From: Rhizobium sp. AC27/96
GTDB taxonomy: Bacteria > Pseudomonadota > Alphaproteobacteria > Rhizobiales > Rhizobiaceae
NCBI RefSeq assembly: GCF_001692325.1
Contig: NZ_LXKN01000014.1
Location: forward strand, 62,001-126,000
Direction of reading: 5' to 3'
Length of the DNA: 64,000 nucleotides
Under the pieces are notes generated by a model, which saw only the letters and a list, made by a program, of their open reading frames with translations, was not told the DNA's origin and ran no database searches. Below are positions 37,381 to 47,343 of this stretch, piece by piece. The first letter of the stretch is position 1, and each line of letters opens with the position of its first letter. Both the position numbers and the translations under genes were made by a program.

Positions 37381-38815
37381 AACGCCCCTGGTGGTGATCG
37401 CCAGGAGCGGTTCGAAGCGTTGGATTGCGGCGGCCGATCAGGCGGCGACAAAACTCGGCCTTCGCGTCGGCATGGCGGCGGCGAAGGCGCAGGCGCTGGT
37501 GCAGCGCCTGATCATGATCGATGCGGATCCGGCGGCGGACCTTCAAGCGCTGGAGCGGCTCACGCTCTGGGCCTTGTCGCAATATTCGCCCGTCGTTGCC
37601 ATGGATTCTCCCGATGGCATCGTCATGGACACGGAAGGTGCCGACCATCTTCAGGGCGGCGAGGAACTGATGCTGTCGGGTCTCGTCAATCGCTTGCGCG
37701 GTCGAGGTCTCGCCGCCCGTGCGGCGATCGCCGACACATGGGGTGCCGCGCATGCGCTCGCCCGGACCAGCAGCCGGGAGACGGTCATCGTCGCGCGCGG
37801 CGAGACCGACAAGGCCGTGAACCGGTTGCCTCTCTCGTCGCTGCGGCTGTCGCCCGAGACCGTAGCAAGCCTGCGGACCCTCGGCTTCGCCACCGTCGGC
37901 GATCTCGCCGGCACCCCACGGGCGCCGCTGACCCTGCGCTTCGGCCCCGAGCTCGGACGGCGTCTCGACCAGATGTTCGGACGTGTCGCCGAACCCATTG
38001 ATCCGATCCGCCCGGCGGAACTTGTCGAGGTCCAAAAATCCTTCGCCGAACCGATCGGAGCACCGGAGACGATCGAGAAATACGTCACCCGCCTCGTGCG
38101 CCAGCTCTGTCAGGAGCTCGAAAAGCGTGGCCTGGGCGTCCGCGGTGCCGACCTCATCATCCACCGCGTCGATAACACGATGCAGGCGCTTCGGGCTGGC
38201 ACGGCCAAACCCGTCCGCGACATTGCCTGGCTGACAAAACTGTTCCGCGATCGCATCGAAAGGATCGAGCCCGGTTTCGGCATCGAGAAGCTCAGCCTGG
38301 CCGCGATCATCGCCGAACCGCTGATCGAAGCACAGTCGGCCTCACCGCTTGTTGAGGAGCAGATCACCGACGTGACGCCGCTCATTGATGTCCTCGGCAA
38401 TCGCGGTGGCCAGCGGATTTTCCGTGTCGCGCCGGTCGCAAGCGATGTCCCGGAACGCTGCGTCCAGCGCATCGCCCCCACGGCCGAAGAGGACGGCGCC
38501 ACGTGGCCGATGCATTGGCTGAGGCCGCCCCGGCTTCTGGCGCGTTCCGAACTGATCGAAGTGATTGCCCTGCTCCCGGATCATCCGCCGGTCTCATTTA
38601 TCTGGCGCGGCAAGCGGCGCCGGGTGAAGCGTGCCGACGGTTCCGAGCGGATCTTTGGCGAATGGTGGAAACGCAGTGCCGAATGGATCGCGGTGCGCGA
38701 TTACTTCGTCGTCGAGGATGACGCCGGCGAGCGCTTCTGGATTTTTCGATCCGGTGATGGCGTCGATGCGGAAACCGGATCGCACAAATGGTTCCTGCAT
38801 GGAGTGTTTGCGTGA
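37301..38815 (+). CDS. imuB: ImuB, inactive Y-family polymerase-like protein
   Basis: 504 residues from the ATG at 37301 ([17 protein letters not shown]); the ORF extension to 37277 is not conserved in kind. The Y-family fold is recognisable ([43 protein letters not shown]), while the catalytic metal-binding residues of true polymerases are absent, as usual for ImuB. It acts as hub to the beta clamp, ImuA and DnaE2. The stop overlaps the dnaE2 start (TGATG at 38813-38817). Confidence 0.9.
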   Translation: MARVVSVFLPTLPTDRIRRADPALCVETPLVVIARSGSKRWIAAADQAATKLGLRVGMAAAKAQALVQRLIMIDADPAADLQALERLTLWALSQYSPVVAMDSPDGIVMDTEGADHLQGGEELMLSGLVNRLRGRGLAARAAIADTWGAAHALARTSSRETVIVARGETDKAVNRLPLSSLRLSPETVASLRTLGFATVGDLAGTPRAPLTLRFGPELGRRLDQMFGRVAEPIDPIRPAELVEVQKSFAEPIGAPETIEKYVTRLVRQLCQELEKRGLGVRGADLIIHRVDNTMQALRAGTAKPVRDIAWLTKLFRDRIERIEPGFGIEKLSLAAIIAEPLIEAQSASPLVEEQITDVTPLIDVLGNRGGQRIFRVAPVASDVPERCVQRIAPTAEEDGATWPMHWLRPPRLLARSELIEVIALLPDHPPVSFIWRGKRRRVKRADGSERIFGEWWKRSAEWIAVRDYFVVEDDAGERFWIFRSGDGVDAETGSHKWFLHGVFA

Positions 38816-41800
38816 TGCGCTACGCCGAGCTTCAGGTTACCACGCATTTCTCGTTCCTCCGCGGCGCGAGCTCGGCCGAGGAACTGTTTGCGACCGCAAA
38901 ACGCATGGGCATCGAAGCGCTTGGCGTCGTCGACCGCAACAGCCTCGCCGGCATCGTCGGGCGCTCGAGGCCTCGCGCACCACGGGCCTGCGGCTCGTCG
39001 TCGGCTGCCGCCTCGATTTGTCCGACGGCATGTCGATCCTCGTCTATCCGACCGACCGCGCCGCCTATTCCCGGCTGACGCGGCTGCTGACCTTGGGCAA
39101 GGGCCGGGGAGGCAAAGCAAAGTGCATCCTGCATCTCGATGACGTGGCGCTCTATGCCGACGGACTGATCGGCGTCCTGGTGCCGGACATGCCGGATGAC
39201 GCCTGCGCTGTGCAGCTCAGGAAAATGGCCGGCGTCTTCGGTGACCGCGCCTATGTCTCGCTCTGCCTGCGTCGGCGCCCGAATGATCAGTTGCGGCTAC
39301 ACCAGCTCTCGAACCTTGCGGTGAAGCACGGGGTGAAGACGGTCGTCACCAATGATGTGCTGTTTCATGAACCCGGCCGCCGGCAGCTGCAGGATGTCGT
39401 CACCTGCATTCGGACCAGGAAGACGATCGATGATGTCGGCTTCGAGCGCGAGCGGCACGCCGATCGTTATCTGAAGCCGCCGGAAGAAATGGCTCGTCTC
39501 TTTCCCCGGTACCCGGAAGCGCTGGCGCGCACGGAGGAGATTGTTGACCGGTGCAGGTTCTCGCTCGAAGAGTTGGTTTATCAATACCCGGAGGAGGCGC
39601 TGATCCCGGGCATGACCGCCCAAGAGTCGCTCGAGCACTGCACCTGGGAGGGCGTCAAGACACGTTATCCCGAGGGCCTGCCTGACCATGTCGAGAAGAC
39701 CATTCGGCATGAACTCGCTCTGATCGAGACGATGCGCTACGCGCCTTATTTCCTGACCGTCTTCTCGATCGTCCGGTATGCCCGATCGCAGGGCATTCTC
39801 TGCCAGGGCAGGGGGTCGGCCGCCAATTCCGCCGTCTGCTATGTGCTCGGCGTCACCTCGATCGACCCCGACACCAATGATCTCCTGTTTGAGCGGTTTG
39901 TCTCCCAGGAGCGCGACGAGCCGCCCGATATCGATGTCGATTTCGAGCACGAACGGCGCGAGGAGGTCATCCAGTGGATCTACAAGACCTATGGCCATGA
40001 CAAGGCCGCGCTCTGCTCGACCGTCACGCGCTATCGCGCCAAGGGCGCTATTCGCGATGTCGGCAAGGCGCTCGGTTTGCCGGAGGATCTGATCAAGGCG
40101 CTATCATCAGGCATCTGGTCCTGGTCGGAGGAGGTGAGCGAGCGGCACGTGCGCGACCTCGGTCTCAATCCGGAGGACAGACGTCTCGCCTTGGCCTTGC
40201 GACTTGCCCAGCAGTTGATGGGCGCACCGCGCCATCTGGGTCAGCATCCCGGCGGCTTCGTGCTCACCCATGACCGGCTCGACGACCTGGTGCCGATAGA
40301 GCCGGCGACCATGGCCGACCGGCAGGTGATCGAATGGGACAAGGACGACATCGAGGCGCTGAAATTCATGAAAGTCGATGTGCTGGCCCTCGGCATGCTG
40401 ACCTGCATGGCCAAGGCGTTTGCCCTGATCCGCGAGGACAAACATGAGCATCTCGACCTTGCGACGATCCCGCAGGAGGATCCGGCGACCTACGCGATGA
40501 TCCGCAAGGCGGATACGCTCGGCACCTTCCAAATCGAAAGCCGCGCCCAGATGTCCATGCTGCCACGCATGAAGCCGAGGACCTTCTACGATCTCGTCAT
40601 CCAGGTGGCGATCGTCCGCCCCGGGCCGATCCAGGGCGACATGGTGCATCCATATCTGCGCCGGCGCGAGGGCAAGGAGAAGGTCGAGTACCCGACACCC
40701 GAACTGGAGGCGGTCCTCCACAAGACACTGGGAGTGCCCCTGTTTCAGGAGTCGGCAATGAAGGTGGCGATGGTCTGTGCGGGGTTCACGGGCGGCGAGG
40801 CCGACCAACTGCGGAAATCCATGGCGACCTTCAAGTTCACGGGTGGCGTTTCGCGCTTCAAGGACAAGCTCGTCTCCGGAATGGTCCGGAACGGCTATAC
40901 GCCAGAATTCGCCGAGAAGACATTCAGCCAGCTCGAAGGCTTCGGCTCCTACGGCTTTCCTGAAAGCCACGCCGCCTCTTTCGCGCTGATCGCCTACGCC
41001 TCCAACTATGTGAAATGCCATTTTCCGGACGTCTTCTGTGCGGCGCTTCTGAATTCGCAGCCGATGGGCTTTTATGCCCCTGCGCAGATCGTCGCCGATG
41101 CCAGGAAGCACGGCGTCGAGGTCCGTCCCGTCTGCATCAACCGCTCGCGCTGGGACTGCACGCTGGAGCAGATCGAAGGCACCGACCGGCATGCGGTGCG
41201 GCTCGGCATGCGTCTGGTGCGCGGGTTGGCGACCGCCGACGCGGCGCGGATCGCCACCGCGCGCGCCGACGAGCCCTTCGCATCCGTCGACGACATGTGG
41301 CGTCGATCCGGCGTTCCGGTCGCCTCACTCTTAGAGCTTGCCGAAGCCGATTCCTTCCTGCCGTCTCTCTGTCTCGAGCGACGCGATGCGCTCTGGGCAA
41401 TCAAGGCGCTCCGCGACGAGCCGCTGCCTCTGTTTACCGCCGCGGCGGAACGGGAGGCGCGGGCGATCGCTGAGCAGCAGGAGCCGGAAGTCGAGTTGCG
41501 GCAGATGACTGAGGGCCACAATGTCGTTGAGGATTACGGTCATACCGGCCTGACACTCCGGCAGCACCCCTTGAGTTTACTGCGGGGCGACCTCGCCAAG
41601 CGTCAGATCGTAACCTGTGCCGAAGCGATGACGGCGCGTGACGGGCAATGGCTGATGGCCGCCGGCCTGGTGTTGGTGCGTCAGCGACCAGGCTCTGCGA
41701 AGGGCGTGATGTTCATCACTATCGAGGACGAGTCCGGTGTGGCCAACGTCGTCGTCTGGCCAAAGCTCTTCGAGCGGTCGCGCAGGGTGGTGCTCGGCGC

Positions 41801-42077
41801 CAGCATGATGGCGATCAATGGCAGGATCCAGCGGGAAGGGGAGGTGGTGCACCTGGTCGCCCAGCAGCTCTTCGATCTCTCGACCGACCTGTCGAGCCTT
41901 GCCGAGCGCGACGGCTCATTCCGGCCGCCGACGGGCCGGGGTGACGAGTTCGCCCATGGCTCTCCGGGAAGTCCGGATTCGCGCGAGCGGCCGGTTCCCG
42001 GTGTGCGGGCGCGGGATATGTTCGTGCCGGATCTTCATATCAATACGCTGAAGGTCAAAAGCCGGAATTTTCAGTGA
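38815..42077 (+). pseudogene. dnaE2: dnaE2 error-prone polymerase with a one-base frameshift
   Basis: The frame starting at the ATG at 38815 ([20 protein letters not shown]) is the usual DnaE2 opening and runs to NSLAGIV near codon 48. There it leaves the family; the match continues in the frame one base earlier with [17 protein letters not shown] and stays open to 42077. The sequence GTCGGGCG at 38956-38963 is one C short of GTCCGGGCG, which would join both parts. Beyond this the protein is complete (about 1087 residues): PHP domain, polymerase motif with [15 protein letters not shown], and the C-terminal OB fold. The upstream ORF seen in the later frame inside imuB is only a read-through. 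The shift may be a real inactivating mutation or a sequencing error. Confidence 0.85.
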
Positions 42078-42189
42078 TCCGGAGGCGGCGACGGAGTTTG
42101 CCCGTCTTTCCCTGCAATTGTTATGTAATGCTGCCCCGCAGTGAAGCCGGCGTCAACTGATTTCAAACCGAAGCAAAGCTTCCGTCGTT

Positions 42190-42816
42190 TCACCTATCGG
42201 AATTGTAAACAGTCTCGTTCAGTACCTCGTCGCGTGCAGAACGAGTGCGAGCGCCGAAACTACCAGGCATCCACCAGTTGGGTTCGTTGCCGAGCAGCAA
42301 CTGGAAAAAGCCTGCGGCATAATCCGAATCTTCGCGGGCATTCTCCCGGAATGACCACCAGCTTCGTAGATCATCGACGATCTGGCTGACATGAACATCT
42401 CTGTGAAATTCCTGACCCATCGTGGCAGCATAGACCGTCAGACAAAACGTCGTCGCGACATATCCTTCTGGCCAGAACGCTTCCGGTGATATCGGATCAA
42501 CGTTGGCAGGAGGGCGCGTCGCCTTTACGGGCATGTCCGCGACCAACTCGCGCAGTACGAGAGACGGCACAAACTCAAAAAATTCACGTCGTTCCGTGCT
42601 CTCCTTCGGCTTCTGACGATCGATACTATCAAGCCAGCGAACAAAGGCTCCCGCGAGCTTGACGTCATCGATCGAGAAGGCGCAAGCCATTGTTTCGCCG
42701 CAGAACACCGCGTGTGCATGAAACGCTTCCTTGAACCAACGAAATTGCCTGACCGCTATCCTTAGCGGCTTGTTAGTCCGGGGTAGATTGTGCACCGATC
42801 GCGACAAATCAAACAT
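42190..42816 (-). CDS. Protein of unknown function
   Basis: 208 residues from the ATG at 42816, which overlaps the stop of the gene before it by 8 bases (ATGTTTGA); an earlier in-frame ATG at 42858 would overlap more. I recognise no domain. It has a tryptophan- and aromatic-rich C-terminal half (LRSWWSFRENA, NEPNWWMPGSFGA). It is the last gene of a run that starts with the sugar ABC transporter. The 112 bases between it and dnaE2, whose stop converges, hold no feature. Confidence 0.55.
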   Translation of the reverse strand: MFDLSRSVHNLPRTNKPLRIAVRQFRWFKEAFHAHAVFCGETMACAFSIDDVKLAGAFVRWLDSIDRQKPKESTERREFFEFVPSLVLRELVADMPVKATRPPANVDPISPEAFWPEGYVATTFCLTVYAATMGQEFHRDVHVSQIVDDLRSWWSFRENAREDSDYAAGFFQLLLGNEPNWWMPGSFGARTRSARDEVLNETVYNSDR

Positions 42817-43501
42817 GGCTGGCGCACCGTTCAAAAAGCGCGGCCAACGCGGACGCATCGCGTTTCTGATAAGAATCCATGATCTTCTCTCGAAGGGCGA
42901 CCGCTATGTCCGTTGCGGCGAAGATCATCGCTTCTCTATCAGCATCATCCTGTTCCGCTAATAGTGAAAGCATCCCGGCGAAAACCGCGACGACAATTAG
43001 CTCCGGGCGTGTCACGAGTGATCGGTTGTCTATTTGATCAATTGTGATTGAGCCTTCATCCGCAAGGAGCACCGTTAATTGTGCTGCAAGGTGGTAGACG
43101 TCATGGGACGCAGCCATTCGGCCAAAGGCCCTTAGAGCCGCGCTTTGATTGATAAGCGTTCTTCTAGCGCCGAGACGGCCCAATACAATCTTCGTTGTCT
43201 CATAGAAAGCGATCGAAAACTCGTATTGCGGCCGCGCAGAAGCAATAACATCGCTGAAGCTTTTGATTTCTGCTGAATCGTCGACCACTGAATGCGCTAA
43301 CTTGCACGCGATTTGATCAACGTTGCGCGCGAACACTTCGATCTCGCCAAGAGCGGAAAGGGCGATCTCCGATGCCGGTGCCGGGAGTCGCCGTGGGGCT
43401 GTCTCCTTTACTGTGTCACGCCCCTTTCTGAGCGTATAACGCAGCGATCGGAGTACATCTTTCAAACGCGTCGTCGTTTGTGGAGCGAAATCGGGCGACA
43501 T
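42809..43501 (-). CDS. Helical protein of unknown function
   Basis: 230 residues, almost entirely helical, with no recognised motif and no membrane segment. Its start lies 6 bases after the stop of the PfkB kinase gene, and the Shine-Dalgarno AGGTAGG includes that stop codon, so it is probably co-translated with the sugar operon. Its end overlaps the next unknown gene by 8 bases. The two look like a coupled pair, which could be an accessory unit attached to the operon. Confidence 0.6.
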   Translation of the reverse strand: MSPDFAPQTTTRLKDVLRSLRYTLRKGRDTVKETAPRRLPAPASEIALSALGEIEVFARNVDQIACKLAHSVVDDSAEIKSFSDVIASARPQYEFSIAFYETTKIVLGRLGARRTLINQSAALRAFGRMAASHDVYHLAAQLTVLLADEGSITIDQIDNRSLVTRPELIVVAVFAGMLSLLAEQDDADREAMIFAATDIAVALREKIMDSYQKRDASALAALFERCASHV

Positions 43502-43507
43502 ACCAAC

Positions 43508-44500
43508 CTACCTCAGTGCACCTGTCAGAGCCGCTACATCATACTGCAATTGACGCCTCGGTGTAGCCTTAATGAATGCATGAGTCGCATCGTAATTGGC
43601 CACGCCAGCCTGGCTTCCCAAGCCGGTGGCGTTCAACGCGGAGGACGCTTGGCCGAGTTCGACTGCATCCTGAGGCGACAATCCTTTTGCCAGGCCGCTC
43701 GCGAACCCGCCATTGAAGCAGTCACCGCACCCGCATGTGCACTTCACATCGACTTGAAATGCCGGCGAGTGAAACTCTAGGCCCGATTCGTCATGGTAGT
43801 AGGCGCCCTCTGCTCCCAACGTCAGAATCACACATTTCGCCCCTCTGCCAAGCAGGAAATCCGCAAGATCTTTGTTGTGGGTCAACCCCGAAAGCGCCTG
43901 AGCTTCTTCTTCAGAGGGAAGAAAGTAGTCCGTGTAGGGCAGAAGAGCTTCGACTTTGGGGAGATCGGCGGATGTCGAAGCGAAGACGTCGAGCGTCGTA
44001 ATGACGCCGCGCCGACGCGCTTCAGCCATGATTTCTGCAGTACGACCACAGTCATCCATCCGGTTCATCAGACCGACACCGCCGACATGCAGGATTTTAG
44101 TGTCAAGAACGCGATCAATTTCGGAATCCGACACGAAGAATGCATCGGTGGCACCGCGCTTGTGGAGTGCCGGCCGCTGGCCGTTCGGTCGAGTCGTCAC
44201 GATTGAGCAGGACGTTGAGTAGCCCTCGTAGCGTCGCATCATCGTGGTGTCTACGTCGAACGACTGGAGCTTCATCCGGACCCAATCGCCCATGTCATCA
44301 TAACCAACTCCGCCGACCGCCTGCACTTTAAGGCCGTATTTGGCGGCCACAATGGCGGCGGAACCTGCCGCGCCGGATACGGCCAGGGTAAAGTCTTCCA
44401 CGAACAGAGTCTGCCCAGCCGGCGGGATTTCCGTAACCGGTCGGCAAAGAGCGTCGAAAGTGTAAAAGCCGACGCAACTGAAATCAAAGGTCGCCGACAT
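43508..44500 (-). CDS. PfkB-family carbohydrate kinase
   Basis: 330 residues from the ATG at 44500, which overlaps the stop of the ABC ATPase gene (TGATG). The C-terminal signature CGCGDCFNGGFASGL contains the expected aspartate (anion-hole GxGD variant, D in GDCFNGG), and the N-terminal substrate side has GAAGSAAIVAAKYGL. Enzymes of this family phosphorylate sugars or nucleosides with ATP. It should act on the sugar imported by the preceding transporter; which sugar is not readable. Confidence 0.88.
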   Translation of the reverse strand: MSATFDFSCVGFYTFDALCRPVTEIPPAGQTLFVEDFTLAVSGAAGSAAIVAAKYGLKVQAVGGVGYDDMGDWVRMKLQSFDVDTTMMRRYEGYSTSCSIVTTRPNGQRPALHKRGATDAFFVSDSEIDRVLDTKILHVGGVGLMNRMDDCGRTAEIMAEARRRGVITTLDVFASTSADLPKVEALLPYTDYFLPSEEEAQALSGLTHNKDLADFLLGRGAKCVILTLGAEGAYYHDESGLEFHSPAFQVDVKCTCGCGDCFNGGFASGLAKGLSPQDAVELGQASSALNATGLGSQAGVANYDATHAFIKATPRRQLQYDVAALTGALR

Positions 44501-45543
44501 CACTGAGCTCCGATCCTGTTGCCGTCACCGTCGAAATAGTAGAGCCGACCAGGATCAAATCCGATCGATACGCTGGAATCAATCTTCGCGCGGAAATCTC
44601 GGCCGGCTTTGATTTCGAAGGTCTTCTCTGGAGTACGGACCGACAGGTAAGTGATATCGCCGGTCGGCTCTACGCCGTAGACCGTGCCTTGGAGATTCTC
44701 GCCGCCGACCACGCAATCCTCCGGCCGAAAACCGAGCGTGACCTGACCGGACAGCTCGGCAGGGCAGGCGACCTTCACGCCAGGAGCCGAGAAGACTCCA
44801 CCTTGCGCCACCCCCGATACCAAATTCATCGGGGGCGATCCGATGAATCCCGCGACGAAGGTATTCGCCGGATTCGAATAGATCTCATCGGGGGTTCCGA
44901 TCTGCTGGATTATCCCTTTGTTCATGATGACGATCCGATCAGCAAGCGTCATTGCCTCGATCTGGTCGTGTGTCACATAAACCGTGGTTACCTTCAGGTC
45001 GCGCTGCATGTGCTTGATCTGGACGCGCATGCTGGCGCGCAGCTTTGCATCGAGGTTCGAAAGCGGCTCGTCCATGAGGAAGACTTGCGGCTGACGAACA
45101 ATGGCACGGGCGAGCGCAGCGCGCTGTCTCTGGCCACCGGAAAGCGCGCCAGGCTTGCGTTCTAGGAAAGGTCCGAGCTCGACCATGTCGGCGGCGCGAC
45201 GAACGAGGCTGTCATGTTTGTCCCTGGGGATGCGCCTCATTCTCAGAGGAAACCGAATGTTCTCGTAGATCGACATGTTCGGGTACAAGGCATAGCCCTG
45301 AAAGACCATGGCAACGTCGCGATCTCGTGCATCGACTTCGTTCATGACGTTGCCGCCGATGCGGATCTCACCCCCTGTCGGTTGTTCCAGACCAGCAATC
45401 ATGCGCATGGTCGTGGTTTTGCCGCAGCCGGATGGTCCCAAAAGGACAAGAAACTCCTCATCGGCGATATCGAGGGTTACGTCTTGGACACCAAAGAAGG
45501 AGCCAAAGCTCTTCACGACGTTCTTGAGTTCAATCGAGGCCAT
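44500..45543 (-). CDS. Sugar ABC transporter ATP-binding protein (MalK/UgpC type)
   Basis: 347 residues. Walker A GPSGCGKTT near 38, signature LSGGQRQRAALARA near 135, Walker B FLMDEPLSNLDAKLR and the H-loop TVYVTHDQ are intact. The C-terminal 110 residues form the TOBE-type regulatory domain (LGFRPEDC). It drives import by the two permeases encoded upstream. It belongs to the CUT1 class of carbohydrate importers. Confidence 0.95.
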   Translation of the reverse strand: MASIELKNVVKSFGSFFGVQDVTLDIADEEFLVLLGPSGCGKTTTMRMIAGLEQPTGGEIRIGGNVMNEVDARDRDVAMVFQGYALYPNMSIYENIRFPLRMRRIPRDKHDSLVRRAADMVELGPFLERKPGALSGGQRQRAALARAIVRQPQVFLMDEPLSNLDAKLRASMRVQIKHMQRDLKVTTVYVTHDQIEAMTLADRIVIMNKGIIQQIGTPDEIYSNPANTFVAGFIGSPPMNLVSGVAQGGVFSAPGVKVACPAELSGQVTLGFRPEDCVVGGENLQGTVYGVEPTGDITYLSVRTPEKTFEIKAGRDFRAKIDSSVSIGFDPGRLYYFDGDGNRIGAQ

Positions 45544-45547
45544 GGAA

Positions 45548-46390
45548 TTATCCTTTCACAGCGCCCATCGTGAGTCCGCGCGAGAGATGCTTCTGGATCA
45601 GGACGACGAGGATCAGGATCGGAGCGAATGCGAGGAACGAGACGAGTGCGATAGCGTTGTAGATCACCCCGTCTGAGCCGCCGGTGAAATTGGCGAGAGC
45701 GACGGACATCGTATAGGCCTTCGAGGTCGATGCGATGAGGAGGGTGAAGAGGAATTCGTTAATTGCGAAGATGGCGGCGATCACCGCTGCCGTTATTATG
45801 CCAGGAAGGCACGCCGGGATCATTATTTCCCAAAGAATGGTTAGATCCCCCGCGCCGTCAGTGCGGGCAGCGTCTTCCAGTTCCTTTGGAATATCCAGCA
45901 TGTAGCTGCGAATAATCCATGTGACGAGGCTCAGATTGATGGCCGCGTAAATGAGCATCAGCGCCCAGACGGAATCCAGCAGACCCATATTCTTGAAGAG
46001 GAAGAAGATCGGCACTGCGACAATGGCCGGCGCCATCATCCGCGTCGACAGGATATAAAAACCGATGTCCTCCCGACCGCGGAACTCATAGCGAGCCAAA
46101 GCGAAGGCTGCGGGGATCGCCAGAATCAGGTCAATAACGACAGAGCCCGCGACCGCAACAACCGAATTTCGCAGATAAGAAGCTATGGGCCAGTCGCTGA
46201 CGAGCAGGCGCCAGGCGTCCAAGCTCCAGGTGGGCCAGTAAATGGGCCTTGGTACAATGATTTCCGTTCTTGGCCTGAAGCCGATCGTCAGGAACCAGAT
46301 GATTGGTACGAGACAAACGAGCGCCCATGCGACAAGTATGATGTAGCGAAGAATAAGGCTTTCACCGCCGCTTTTTCGAATGCTAGCCAT
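45548..46390 (-). CDS. Sugar ABC transporter permease (MalG type)
   Basis: 280 residues with six membrane segments. The EAA loop, which contacts the ATPase, is seen as EDAARTDGAGDLTILWEIMIPACLPGI near 190. It lies 4 bases before the ATPase gene and 1 base after the other permease. Confidence 0.93.
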   Translation of the reverse strand: MASIRKSGGESLILRYIILVAWALVCLVPIIWFLTIGFRPRTEIIVPRPIYWPTWSLDAWRLLVSDWPIASYLRNSVVAVAGSVVIDLILAIPAAFALARYEFRGREDIGFYILSTRMMAPAIVAVPIFFLFKNMGLLDSVWALMLIYAAINLSLVTWIIRSYMLDIPKELEDAARTDGAGDLTILWEIMIPACLPGIITAAVIAAIFAINEFLFTLLIASTSKAYTMSVALANFTGGSDGVIYNAIALVSFLAFAPILILVVLIQKHLSRGLTMGAVKG

Positions 46391-46391
46391 C

Positions 46392-47339
46392 TCATGATTT
46401 CCCAGATTTGAATGCGCGCTTAACGACAGTTTGAGCGATTACGATCGTGAAGATCAGCATCAGCACAGATGCCGCGGAGGCGTATCCGAAATTGAACATC
46501 CTGAAGCCCTGACGATAGATGAAGTAGCTCATCGTCTCCGTCGCGCCGCCTGGTGTGCCTTGGGTCATGATGTAGACGTTTGTGAACATCGTTGTGATGT
46601 CGATGCCGCGCAACGTTACGGCGACGACGATGATAGGCCTCATCATCGGCAGTGAGATGTTCCAAAAAATTGCACCCCAGCTGGCCCCGTCCAATCGAGC
46701 CGCTTCCTCGATTTCCTCGTCCTGCCCCTGAAGAGCGCCGACGAAGATGATGAAAAGAAAGGGCGTCCACTGCCACACGTCCGCGACGATCAGTGTAAGT
46801 CTGGCGAGCCAGACGGACGCAAGCCAGTCGACATTGTTGGAAACCAATCCAATCGACATGAGGATGTCGGAGATTACCCGGCCGTCGTTAAACGCCAGCT
46901 TCCAGATGAATGCCACCGCCGAGGGCATAAAGAGCATCGGCATCAGGAAAACGATGCGCCAGCCGCGGACAAGGGGGTCGCGGTAACAGAAGAAAGCTAC
47001 GGTCATCGCGATCACGGACTGCAGGGTCAGGGAGATCCCGCCTATGATGGCGGTATTTCCCAACGCCGCCCAAAATTCGCGATCTTGGATGATCCTCGTG
47101 TAGTTGCCGAGCCCAACCCAAGACCAGTTCACGAACTTGACGACAAAGAGGCTTTGGTACATCGCGAACAGACCTGGATACAGGGTGATCGCGAGCAGGT
47201 AGGCTACAGCAGGTCCAACCAAGAGGTACGGGAAGACCTTCCGCGCCGTAGCCGAGCGGGGGCGAGGTCTTGCGGGTACCTTTACGGTGGAGGCGGCAAA
47301 CGCCGCCTCCGTTTCAAGTCTTTGAGTCGAATGGGTCAT
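46392..47339 (-). CDS. Sugar ABC transporter permease (MalF type)
   Basis: 315 residues with an N-terminal soluble stretch and six membrane segments. The EAA loop is EEAARLDGASWGAIFWNISLPMM near 225. It pairs with the MalG-type protein to form the channel. It begins 4 bases after the solute-binding protein gene. Confidence 0.93.
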   Translation of the reverse strand: MTHSTQRLETEAAFAASTVKVPARPRPRSATARKVFPYLLVGPAVAYLLAITLYPGLFAMYQSLFVVKFVNWSWVGLGNYTRIIQDREFWAALGNTAIIGGISLTLQSVIAMTVAFFCYRDPLVRGWRIVFLMPMLFMPSAVAFIWKLAFNDGRVISDILMSIGLVSNNVDWLASVWLARLTLIVADVWQWTPFLFIIFVGALQGQDEEIEEAARLDGASWGAIFWNISLPMMRPIIVVAVTLRGIDITTMFTNVYIMTQGTPGGATETMSYFIYRQGFRMFNFGYASAASVLMLIFTIVIAQTVVKRAFKSGKS

Positions 47340-47343
47340 GATC

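Noticed and set aside
37286..38164. A 292-codon minus-strand frame inside imuB
   Set aside because: It mirrors imuB codons, shows no motif and no start site, and disappears in context of the intact imuA-imuB overlap.
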